Source: Bremerella volcania
GTDB taxonomy: Bacteria; Planctomycetota; Planctomycetia; Pirellulales; Pirellulaceae
Assembly: GCF_007748115.1 (NCBI RefSeq)
Contig: NZ_CP036289.1
Location: forward strand, 1,240,001-1,304,000
Reading direction: 5' to 3'
DNA: 64,000 bases
The notes below the pieces were generated by a model that worked only from the letters and a program-made list of their open reading frames with translations, ran no database searches and was not told the origin of the DNA. Made by a program: the position numbers and the translations under genes. This document shows positions 56,806-64,000 of this stretch, piece after piece (within the stretch, counting starts at the first letter, position 1; each line of letters opens with the position of its first letter).

Positions 56806-57837
56806 GTGCGATCACTTTTGAGACGACATTGGTTCCTCGCCGGCCTGCTAGCAGTGGTGATCGTAGGGTTTGCCTTCTCCGAGCCGCTGCGGCAGCTTCC
56901 CGACATGCAAGTGCTGCGAAATGGGATCGTGGTGACCGTTCTGTTCCTGATGGCCTTTCCGCTGGCATTTGGTGATCTGCACGGCGCGATTCGGCGTCCA
57001 GCCGCCGCGATCTTGGCGACGCTGATCAACGCTGGCATCTTGCCTCTGTTTGCCTGGGCGGCATCGTTGCTCTCTTCAGGGGACTTCGCCATTGGAATCA
57101 ACCTGATGGCGGCCATTCCTTGTACGTTGGCTTCGGCTGCCGTATGGACCCGCAGGGCAGGGGGGAACGACTCGATTGCCTTGATCGTCACGATCGTGAC
57201 CAACTCGCTGTGCTTCCTGATTACGCCGTTCTGGCTGCTGTGGACGACCGGAAGTCACATCACCATCACCATTTGGGCGAGTCCTGACGGCAAAGGGCTA
57301 TCCCTGGCCGAGATGATGACGAAGCTTTTTCTTTTGGTCGTGCTACCCATGGCTTTCGGCCAACTGGCTCGTCTGATTCCGAAGGCCGGCAACTGGGCGA
57401 CACGCAACAAGTTTCAACTAGGAATCGTGGCCCAAATGGGCGTGCTTTGCATGGTTTTGCTGGGCTGCATCAGTTGCGGCCTCAAACTACGTAGCCTGCC
57501 GACCGACCAGATGCCGACGTTAATCTCGTTTGCCGTGATGATCGTGCTGGTGCTGGGGATCCATCTGTCGGCCTTACTACTGGGTATTGGCGCTGCGAAG
57601 CAGCTTCATTTTCCACGCAGCGAAGAAATTGCCATCGCGTTTGCCGGCAGCCAGAAGACCCTCATGATCGGCCTGGCGATTGCCTCCGAGTTCTACACGG
57701 CGAACCCACTGGCGATCCTGCCAATGGTGGCCTTCCACGTCGGGCAGCTTTTCTTAGACACCGCAGTCGCCGACCGCTACATGGCGGCCGCATTTGAGAA
57801 AGCCCATCCTGAAGAGCCGCTGATCGAAGGAGATTAA
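56806..57837 (+). CDS. Bile acid/sodium symporter family (SBF-like) transporter
   Basis: About 343 aa from GTG 56806, set by GCGAGG ~6 nt upstream; a longer frame from 56515 would add a Pro/Arg-rich leader that looks noncoding. About nine to ten membrane helices, including LLAVVIVGFAFSEPL, IPCTLASAAVWTRRAGGNDS and FAGSQKTLMIGLAIASEF, the last a hallmark of the SBF-like/DUF4137 group. Moves an organic anion with sodium; substrate unknown. Inner membrane. Next feature is the tRNA, 195 bp on. Confidence 0.85.
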   Translation: MRSLLRRHWFLAGLLAVVIVGFAFSEPLRQLPDMQVLRNGIVVTVLFLMAFPLAFGDLHGAIRRPAAAILATLINAGILPLFAWAASLLSSGDFAIGINLMAAIPCTLASAAVWTRRAGGNDSIALIVTIVTNSLCFLITPFWLLWTTGSHITITIWASPDGKGLSLAEMMTKLFLLVVLPMAFGQLARLIPKAGNWATRNKFQLGIVAQMGVLCMVLLGCISCGLKLRSLPTDQMPTLISFAVMIVLVLGIHLSALLLGIGAAKQLHFPRSEEIAIAFAGSQKTLMIGLAIASEFYTANPLAILPMVAFHVGQLFLDTAVADRYMAAAFEKAHPEEPLIEGD

Positions 57838-58032
57838 TCCACTCGTTGAACCTCGCCTGCGTTGCCGTGTCCCACTCTCAACCGGCTTTTCCGGACACGC
57901 GATTTTTGCCGAGCGGCGGGGCCTAGACACGAAGGAAAAACCGTTATAACTTGATTAAGTCTTTGAAGATCACCCTTGGCTGATGAATACGATCATCCCA
58001 AACCGATACTTCCCCAAGACAGCACCCACCAT

Positions 58033-58105
58033 GCCCCCTTCGTCTAGTGGCCCAGGACGTCGGGTTCTCAGCCCGAAAACAGGGGTTCGACTCCCCTAGG
58101 GGGTA
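58033..58105 (+). tRNA. tRNA-Glu (CTC)
   Basis: 73 nt. Acceptor GCCCCCT/AGGGGGT, D-arm GTCTAGTGGCCCAGGAC, anticodon stem TCGGG/CCCGA with loop TTCTCAG (anticodon CTC), T-arm AGGGG TTCGACT CCCCT, discriminator A. The CCA end is not encoded. Serves as the integration site for the island to its right. Confidence 0.95.
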
Positions 58106-59366
58106 CTAGGCCCGTCTTGCTAAACCCAAGCGGGCCAGCGACTTCGGTCGTATCTCTTTCCGGTGTTTGGCTTTCAAGCGATTCGTCGCACTTTCCTGCA
58201 GTACGCTGCAACGTAGCTTTTTGCACCGATTCTTTGACATGTGCACCTGAAATAGCACCTAACGCACGCTCGTAGTCATCGTCGGTTACTTGTAGATAGT
58301 GCTTGCTACCCACTGTTTCTGAGTTGCCCATCCAGGCGCACACGACATGTGATGGCAGGTATTTTGCCAATTCCGTCTGACGTGACGCTCGCAGGTTTTG
58401 GAAGAGTCGTTCCCAAGGGCCGATTCCAGCTCGTTTGAGTATTCGCTTGAACTGGCTTCGCAAATTTGAATTCCGTTGACGATACTTGGTAATTACGAAT
58501 GTGGCGCTTTCAGGGGCGAGGTGAGTAGCATGCTCGAGCAGCGGACGTAGTTCGGGAAATAGTGGTATTTCTCGGAACGGCTTACCCTGACGTTTGGTTT
58601 TGGGTGATGAGACCATGATGCGGCGATTTTCCCAGTCGATGTCCGACCATTTGAGTTCCAGGATCTCGCTGGGGCACCGCAGCCCACCGTATCGGGCCAG
58701 GGCAATAATCAATTTCCATTGGATGTCAGGGGCGTTCTCGATTGCCAAGTCGACAGTAGTTCGCTTTACGAATCGCTTTCGCGAGGCGTTTTCTTCCCCG
58801 CCAGCACGCAAGTGATGAAACGGATTACAACGCACGAGCCCCTTGTCTTTGGCCAAGCGGAAGAACTGTTTGGCATGCTTGACAGCTTTGCTGATCGTCG
58901 CATCGCTGAGGCCTTGGTTTACTAGCGACTGTCTCCATTCATTAGCATCTCCGTTATTGATCTGATCTAGTTGACGGTCGGCTTGAAAGTAGTCGACAAG
59001 TTTCTTTCGGCTATTCTCGAAGTTGCGGATTGTGTTTGCACTCGCATCCTGTCGGCTTTTGATGTAGTTGCTAATGAACTCATCAAGTGTGGATCGCTCA
59101 CGAGGACTACAGAATCCCCATCTTGCGAGAAAATTTACGAGGTCGTTCGTGGCCTCGGTCTCTAGCCAGTCAAGTGTTTTGGCCGGCGGAGTCGTATTGT
59201 ACTTCGCAGCATCCGTCAAATGGTCAACGTGCCCCTTAATTTCATTGGCGTCTCGTTCACTAATTCTTCCAAGCGACTTGGTTGGTCTAATGTCGTCTTG
59301 GTAGTTAATTTGAATTCGATACAACCATTTTCCGTTCGAGCTCTTTCTCTTTTGTAGCGAGGCCAT
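58068..59366 (-). CDS. Tyrosine recombinase (island integrase) running into the tRNA
   Basis: 432 aa from ATG 59366, chosen for AGGGAAAC upstream; ATG 59426 would add 20. Core-binding SAM-like domain ~100-185. Catalytic Arg in YGGLRCPSEILELKWSDID, QNLRASRQ where HxxR has Gln instead of His, and Tyr in SKHYLQVTD. The C-terminal PPRGVEPLFSG (11 residues) is encoded by the antisense of tRNA-Glu (58071-58105), and the TGA is complementary to the anticodon loop. It would integrate the island at this tRNA. Confidence 0.92.
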   Translation of the reverse strand: MASLQKRKSSNGKWLYRIQINYQDDIRPTKSLGRISERDANEIKGHVDHLTDAAKYNTTPPAKTLDWLETEATNDLVNFLARWGFCSPRERSTLDEFISNYIKSRQDASANTIRNFENSRKKLVDYFQADRQLDQINNGDANEWRQSLVNQGLSDATISKAVKHAKQFFRLAKDKGLVRCNPFHHLRAGGEENASRKRFVKRTTVDLAIENAPDIQWKLIIALARYGGLRCPSEILELKWSDIDWENRRIMVSSPKTKRQGKPFREIPLFPELRPLLEHATHLAPESATFVITKYRQRNSNLRSQFKRILKRAGIGPWERLFQNLRASRQTELAKYLPSHVVCAWMGNSETVGSKHYLQVTDDDYERALGAISGAHVKESVQKATLQRTAGKCDESLESQTPERDTTEVAGPLGFSKTGLVPPRGVEPLFSG

Positions 59367-59727
59367 GTTTCCCTTTTTCTCCTCTTTTGCGTGGATTGGT
59401 AAGCACTCTTGTTTTTTGTTTGGCAATGACTATTAAGACTTTCGGGCTACGGATGTGCGGAAGCGTCGGTGTTCCACACTGTCGAAGTTCTGCATGGTTT
59501 GGGTAGACCTTATTATCGATGATTGACTTGCGTCTGGCTCTCCCTGATTTGGTCGCAACCGTACTGGGATCGCTCGATTCGAAAGAGGGATTCTTGCGTC
59601 GAAGAACCATGCCCACTTGATTTGGCACGAACTGAGATTTGTCTAAATCGGACAATCCGCAATCACACCTAGGTGAATCATCTCAAGCGTAGGATCTGGC
59701 TTTGCGGCAAGAATGAAATTGCGGTAG
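59367..59727. other. Gap with an uncertain 116-codon frame
   Basis: Between the integrase and HTH genes. A minus-strand open frame (59305-59655) overlaps the integrase start, is basic and low in structure, and has no recognisable domain; I do not call it. Confidence 0.45.
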
Positions 59728-60000
59728 TTATTGTGGATCGCTATGTACCGATTTGGTCTGCTGCGATAACCATTCCCGTAGTGCCTCAACGGGATAGACG
59801 ATAATTGGCCGTTTCCCATCTCCGATTACCGCGAATGGGATTTTGCCCTCTTGCTTCAATTGAGAAAGATATCGGGGCGAAATCCCGAGAGATCTAGCCG
59901 CTTCGATAGGTCGCAAGGCCAACGAGATGGTAGCGGCATCGTTCTTTGATTTTGAATGCTGTTGGCCAGGAACGTTACGTTCCCAATATTTATGTGACAT
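59728..60000 (-). CDS. Excisionase-like small DNA-binding protein
   Basis: About 90 aa from ATG 60000 (an upstream start at 60102 would add 34 residues with no clear role). MerR/HTH_17-type motif LRPIEAARSLGISPRYLSQL, GKIPFAVIGDGKRPIIV and VEALREWLSQQ. Such proteins help excision or regulate island genes. Just upstream of the integrase on the same strand, fitting an integrase-excisionase pair. Confidence 0.75.
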   Translation of the reverse strand: MSHKYWERNVPGQQHSKSKNDAATISLALRPIEAARSLGISPRYLSQLKQEGKIPFAVIGDGKRPIIVYPVEALREWLSQQTKSVHSDPQ

Positions 60001-60112
60001 CGCTTTTTCTTCAACAGACAGGTGACTGAAAATCCAACTCTGTCTCGAATTTAAGCGATGCAGATCGATGATTGGCGGCAAGTAGCCGGCGCTAACCGGC
60101 AACGCTTAGGCG

Positions 60113-60754
60113 CTAGGCGGCGCTTGCTGGTAGATCAAGAAGTTGGCGGCCATCCGGAGTAATGATATAGCCGCGTCGAGAATTCTTGCCGAACGGAAGT
60201 TTGACGAATTCGTACCTAACCAAGTCTTGGATTTTACTTCTTGCTGTTCGTTCGCCTCTCCAAATCGCTCTGCGGATTTCCTTTTGCAACATTGGGTCTT
60301 TGCTTTTAGAAAGGAAGCGAAGGATAGCAAGGTGATCTGCGTCTACAGGCTTACTGTCATGTCTTGCAGGTTCTTTGTTTTCGAGAGCATTGGGTGGAGT
60401 TTCTAGTGCGGAAGGCTTTGGCAGGGCCGGTGACTGTTCATCCTGGGCCATCCGTTGCATTCGCCGACTTTCGATCTTAGAAATCAATTGAGGGATAGTT
60501 TTTATCCTTTTGCTGGTCTGTCGTAACCATGAGAGTTCATCTAACTTGAATAGGTTACGGAATAAGCTTCCGTCGAAGCCTAGAGATTCAGCGATTCTTG
60601 CGCACCGTTCCTCGTCATCGGATGTCTGCGGACGTGTATCTTCGTTAAAAAAATCAGGGTCACAAAGTTCCGGCACTATGTCATACGCTTCTTGCTGCGA
60701 TGCTAGGAACGTTTTGAGAAATCGTAGATCTTGATCTTCAGGCTTTTCTTTCAT
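60113..60754 (-). CDS. Hypothetical island protein with winged-helix-like end
   Basis: 213 aa. N-terminal two thirds (about residues 1-130) are charged and rich in Ser, Asp and Pro, with no signal peptide. The last ~75 residues look like a winged helix: DHLAILRFLSKSKDPMLQKE, ARSKIQDLVRYEFVKLPFG and RRGYIITPDGRQLLDL. DNA binding is inferred from that pattern only. Located between the small DNA-binding protein and the HNH gene. Confidence 0.6.
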   Translation of the reverse strand: MKEKPEDQDLRFLKTFLASQQEAYDIVPELCDPDFFNEDTRPQTSDDEERCARIAESLGFDGSLFRNLFKLDELSWLRQTSKRIKTIPQLISKIESRRMQRMAQDEQSPALPKPSALETPPNALENKEPARHDSKPVDADHLAILRFLSKSKDPMLQKEIRRAIWRGERTARSKIQDLVRYEFVKLPFGKNSRRGYIITPDGRQLLDLPASAA

Positions 60755-61323
60755 AGTTAAGTTTCTCTCAGGATTGGGATTGTCGCTGTTAGGGAAGTTC
60801 TCGCTTAGGGGACCATAATCTCATTGTAACAATATTTTCGACTTGGCTTGGTACTATCCGATGAATCATGATATCTTGCATTTTGCGGTAGCGCTCTCCC
60901 TGCTTGCTGGTTCATCGAATCGGCCTATCATCAGGTGACGCTACCTGCTCCCGTTAATCATGCGATATGTCGGGACCGGGTCGCGGCCAGCATCAAGTCG
61001 CTGTGTCCATTTTGGAACGCTCCCACGAAACGCTTGAAATGCGAAATACTTCTCTTTGGTCGCTTCAGCCAGCTGCATAAAAGTGTATGCATAAAGCAGT
61101 GGCAGGCGATTTAGGCCACAGTCCTTGTGTGGCATCTTGCAATGGTTCGCGAAAATTTTGCCTATTTTTCTTGGAGTCGCAAGCGATCAAATTCTGATCG
61201 GACTTGAATATAAGGATCCGCGGGTCGCCGCCTCGTTGGCGTTAGCTGTAGGCATACGATTCTCTAATCGCGTCCACTTTTTCGGCCTCAGATTCGCTGA
61301 TTCATTCCACATGATGCCCGTTC
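60755..61323. other. Island gap without recognised gene
   Basis: About 570 bp. A 64-codon minus-strand frame (60941-61135) is seen but has no features that support coding. No RNA or repeat is plain. Confidence 0.5.
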
Positions 61324-62109
61324 CTATGCTTTCTGAAGCATCTTTTTGACCTCGCTGATTGAGCGATTAGATCCGCCCAGATGAATCACGGCATGACAAT
61401 TTGGGCACACCGGACGCAGGTCTTTCACTGGATCGACCCTGTACGACTCTTTCAGCTCATGAAGCGGCTTCAAGTGGTGTACGTGCATAAACCCTTCTGC
61501 CACGGGACCGTATGTTTTTCCAAAATCAAACTTGCAGATGACGCATTTTGGTTTGTAGTGGGCGATGCAATCGCGTCTCGCTTGCGGATTTCGCTCGTAT
61601 GCGTTTACTTCTACACGCCGAAGGGCTCCTTCGATATAGCTTCCATCCCCGGCCACTACTTCGTCGGGAAACAAATCGATGCGGCCTCCAATTTCTGTTG
61701 GAAGTTGCGAAATCGCGACTTTGTTTTCCAAAGCTGAGGGTCGCTTAAAATCGCCATTTACGTTGAACATCTGGTCATAGGCATTCGATTTCGCCGCATC
61801 CGCCTTGTCTAGGGTCTCAGTGAAAATCAAATTCCCAAAGAATACTCGGTGCGGACGACCTTGATCGTCGTCGCGTATTCGCTCAACGCTGAACGAATAC
61901 CAGTCGAGGTTGACCAATGTTCTTGCTTTGTTCGCATAACTAGCGACAACGCATTCCTGCCCTACTGGCAATCCGACTGCCTTCGACGCATACGGGCCTT
62001 CTGTTTTGAGATCGAAGAATGCCTTATTGCCGTAGATCTCTTGATGAGGCCGTCCGTCTGTATTGACGAAGTAGATAATGCGAATGGCGTCCTCAGATGC
62101 TCCAGCCAC
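61324..62109 (-). CDS. HNH endonuclease with N-terminal unknown domain
   Basis: 261 aa. The C-terminal ~85 residues form an HNH site: CVICKFDFGKTYGPVAEG, HVHHLKPLHELKESY and LRPVCPNCHAVIH, with paired cysteines of the McrA type. The N-terminal ~160 residues, YFVNTDGRPHQEIYGN and VVASYANKARTLVNLDWYSF, are not a domain I can name and may bind modified DNA. It follows hsdM by 51 bp, same strand, so may belong to the restriction unit. Confidence 0.8.
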   Translation of the reverse strand: MAGASEDAIRIIYFVNTDGRPHQEIYGNKAFFDLKTEGPYASKAVGLPVGQECVVASYANKARTLVNLDWYSFSVERIRDDDQGRPHRVFFGNLIFTETLDKADAAKSNAYDQMFNVNGDFKRPSALENKVAISQLPTEIGGRIDLFPDEVVAGDGSYIEGALRRVEVNAYERNPQARRDCIAHYKPKCVICKFDFGKTYGPVAEGFMHVHHLKPLHELKESYRVDPVKDLRPVCPNCHAVIHLGGSNRSISEVKKMLQKA

Positions 62110-62160
62110 GCGATTCCCCTTTTTCAGCTACTCTAATTCCGACGCGAGCAGACAAAACAC

Positions 62161-63651
62161 CTACTCCCGAACTCGATCCGCTATCGCCTGAAACTGCTCC
62201 AAAGCCATCTGGAGGTCATCGGCGATTTCCTGAGCCAGGATATCCGGTTCAGGAAGGTCGTCCGAATCTTCGATTGTTTTGTCGCGAAGCCAGAAGATAT
62301 CGAGGTTGACCTTATCGCGTTTGATCAGTTCGTCGTAGTCGTAAGATCTCCAGCGTCCTTCTGGATTCTTTTCAGCGTCCCAGGTTGGCTTGCGTAGATG
62401 ACGTTTGCCTGGTCGGTAGCATTTCACAAACTCGTCCAGATCCGAACGCTTGAGCGGATTCGTTTTGAGCGTGAAGTGCATGTTCGTGCGAAGATCGTAG
62501 ACCCAGAGTTTCCGGGTCCAGGCTTTTTCCTGAGCCGGTTTCGCGTCGAAAAAGAGAACGTTCGCTTTCACGCCTTGGGCGTAGAAGATCCCGGTTGGAA
62601 GCCTCAGGAGCGTATGAACATCACACTGACGCAAAAGGTTGCGTCGAATCGTTTCACCGGCTCCACCCTCGAATAGCACGTTATCCGGTACAACGATCGC
62701 ACAACGGCCATGGATCTTCAGCGATGATTTGACATGCTGGACGAAGTTCAATTGCTTATTCTTCGTTGCGGTCCAGAAATCCTGACGCTCGTAAACGTTG
62801 TCTTCTTTCTCCAAATCGCCCGCTTCATTGACGATTGAGATACTGCTCTTCTTGCCGAATGGCGGATTGGTGATGACGACGCTGTATCGATCGCTCGGAG
62901 CACTTGCCAGGGCATCGACGCCAGATCGGATCGGAGGCGGATCGGCATCCACGCCGTGCAGGTAGAGATTCATGATGCACAGCCGAGCTGTGTTGGGAAC
63001 CAATTCCCAACCGCTCACGAATGCCTTGCGGAGATGCTTCTTCTGATCCTTGTCGAGGTCTTTCCCGTACTTCTTCGCCACATAATCATGGGCGGCCAGC
63101 AGAAAACCGCCTGTGCCGGATGCAGGGTCGCAAACGGTATCCTCGGGAACTAGCTCCATGCAATCGACGATCGCTTTGATCAGTTGCCGAGGGGTAAAGT
63201 ACTGCCCAGCCCCCTTGGGAGACTCCTCAGCACTCCTGGCAAGCATTCCTTCATAGACATCCCCTTTCACATCGGCTTCCATGCTGGACCACGCGACAGG
63301 CTCAATGAGATCCACTATCAGCCGTTTCAGCGTAGCAGGGTTATGGATATCCGCCCTGGCCTTCTTGAAGATATCCCCCAGCATTCCCTTTTCGGAGCCC
63401 AAATGCTCCAAGGTGTGCCGATACTGCTCCTCAAGCTCGTCCCCCTCTTTCTTGAGCAACTGCTCCCAGTTGTACTTGGCGGGAACCATCGGCTTCCGGT
63501 TGTACGGACGCTTCGTCTGCTCGTGAGCCATTTTCAGAAAGAGCAGAAACGTGATCTGCTCTGTATAGGCCATGTAGGATAGGCCATCATCGCGGAGGAC
63601 GTGGGCGAAGTTCCAAGCTTTGTTGACGACATTTTGCGATGCGAGAGACAA
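62161..63651 (-). CDS. hsdM: Type I restriction-modification methyltransferase subunit
   Basis: 496 aa from TTG 63651 with AGAAGG ~7 nt upstream. Motif I SAM site DPASGTGGFLLAAHDY and motif IV NPPFGKKSS (N6-adenine type). N-terminal helical HsdM domain VVNKAWNFAHVLRDDGLSY; ends FQAIADRVRE. Methylates adenine in the host to protect against the partner nuclease. No hsdS or hsdR is in the window; they may be beyond the edge, or absent. Confidence 0.93.
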   Translation of the reverse strand: MSLASQNVVNKAWNFAHVLRDDGLSYMAYTEQITFLLFLKMAHEQTKRPYNRKPMVPAKYNWEQLLKKEGDELEEQYRHTLEHLGSEKGMLGDIFKKARADIHNPATLKRLIVDLIEPVAWSSMEADVKGDVYEGMLARSAEESPKGAGQYFTPRQLIKAIVDCMELVPEDTVCDPASGTGGFLLAAHDYVAKKYGKDLDKDQKKHLRKAFVSGWELVPNTARLCIMNLYLHGVDADPPPIRSGVDALASAPSDRYSVVITNPPFGKKSSISIVNEAGDLEKEDNVYERQDFWTATKNKQLNFVQHVKSSLKIHGRCAIVVPDNVLFEGGAGETIRRNLLRQCDVHTLLRLPTGIFYAQGVKANVLFFDAKPAQEKAWTRKLWVYDLRTNMHFTLKTNPLKRSDLDEFVKCYRPGKRHLRKPTWDAEKNPEGRWRSYDYDELIKRDKVNLDIFWLRDKTIEDSDDLPEPDILAQEIADDLQMALEQFQAIADRVRE

Positions 63652-63653
63652 GT

Positions 63654-64000
63654 CTATGCCTTCTGCAAAATGCTATCGACGAAGGGCAATTTTCGATAAT
63701 TCGACAAGTATACTCTTGCGGCAGAGCAAAATGCCTGCGTGTGACGAATGAAGGAAATCAGTTCAGCCGTCAGTCGTTTTAAATCCTTAGTTTGTTGTTG
63801 AGTTCTATCACCCTTCTTCGTCTCAAGGATCTCTGCAATCCGCTGCACTCGGTCCCTCGTTTCTATCGCGATTAGCTTACGTTCTCGAATCGTCTTGGGG
63901 TGATTCAGGTGATACAGTTTTATGGATGTATTTGCTCGTTTGAACTCGTCGGTCGATTCGTCAAGTTCTTTCTCCCAAGCTTGCCCTGTGTCAATGTAAG
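63654..64000 (-). CDS. Truncated gene upstream of hsdM (start outside window)
   Basis: Frame open to the edge (reading YIDTGQAWEKEL near the edge, ending LPFVDSILQKA). About 115 codons visible, rich in charged helices with LKRLTAELISFIRH. A GTG at 63848 is in frame but the coding pattern continues above it. Three bases separate it from hsdM. Function not known; could be a coiled-coil partner of the restriction genes. Confidence 0.5.
   Translation of the reverse strand, partial: YIDTGQAWEKELDESTDEFKRANTSIKLYHLNHPKTIRERKLIAIETRDRVQRIAEILETKKGDRTQQQTKDLKRLTAELISFIRHTQAFCSAARVYLSNYRKLPFVDSILQKA

Larger units (their letters stand above)
58106..64000. mobile_element. Integrated genomic island (left part)
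   Basis: Starts at the 3' end of tRNA-Glu with the integrase; base composition is visibly AT-richer than the chromosome to the left. Cargo seen: a DNA-binding protein, a winged-helix-like protein, an HNH nuclease, hsdM and a truncated gene. The other end and the attR repeat lie beyond the window. Confidence 0.8.

Noticed and set aside
59305-59655. 116-codon frame overlapping the integrase start
   Set aside because: No domain, and it overlaps the integrase coding start; left as uncertain gap content.
58106-64000. Complete prophage
   Set aside because: Only integrase and restriction-type genes are visible; no capsid, portal, terminase or tail genes in the window.

Overview
The window looks like a chromosomal segment of a planctomycete, most likely Pirellulaceae-like (Bremerella/Blastopirellula type). 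The reasons are a DUF1559 prepilin-like protein followed by a small lipoprotein, formylglycine sulfatases beside a DUF1080 protein, membrane proteins with an N-terminal NPYxxP motif, System II cytochrome c biogenesis proteins of about 1,040 residues, and a planctomycete-style integrase with a QNLR motif in its catalytic region. The genus is an inference from gene content only.

Layout. 0-9.7 kb: the C-terminal two thirds of metH, a CBS-domain protein, a leucine-rich-repeat lipoprotein, a BaiN-type flavoprotein, a di-heme cytochrome c, thiC and a Cys-motif hypothetical protein. 9.7-16.9 kb: a repeat-rich gap, a methyltransferase, an overlapping transporter/sugar-isomerase/ROK-kinase operon, a solitary Mrr-like nuclease, two small hypotheticals and a sulfatase. 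17.4-24.8 kb: DUF1559 protein plus lipoprotein, a second sulfatase, DUF1080, dapB and thrC around a composite inverted repeat, and twin two-helix membrane proteins. 25-33.8 kb: DksA-like protein, lspA, an Rrf2 regulator without cluster cysteines, hisN-like phosphatase, rpmB, gatC-gatA-gatB (with a decayed REP-transposase element lodged between gatA and gatB), a DUF62 SAM hydrolase and a free-standing copy of its C-terminal domain. 33.9-45 kb: amino-acid permease, a membrane hybrid histidine kinase overlapping a RedB-like thioredoxin-fold protein, amidotransferase plus bioA, and a three-gene TolQ/TolR-like operon with GTGA overlaps. 45-57.8 kb: a secreted small protein, an HTH protein with an acidic linker and a C-terminal membrane anchor, the ResB/CcsA cytochrome c operon, a parDE toxin-antitoxin pair with a visible operator, an AsmA-like protein, aroC and a bile-acid-symporter-like protein. 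58.0-64.0 kb: tRNA-Glu(CTC) with an integrase gene running into it, opening an AT-richer island carrying a DNA-binding protein, a winged-helix-like protein, an HNH endonuclease, hsdM and a truncated upstream gene; the island continues past the window end.

How genes work together: the CcsA/ResB pair would mature cytochromes such as the di-heme protein at 5.7 kb; the two sulfatases need formylglycine maturation elsewhere in the genome; gatCAB makes Gln-tRNA (and possibly Asn-tRNA); dapB and thrC share the aspartate pathway; bioA serves biotin synthesis.

Three palindromic repeat families recur in intergenic DNA. The family around the decayed transposase (copies at 9.8, 30.6 and 30.9 kb) is the clearest unusual structure. 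Other points of interest are the YWTD-like propeller inserted in ResB, the duplicated TolR-like pair, the membrane-anchored HTH protein, the DUF62 domain duplicate and the tRNA-integrase overlap.
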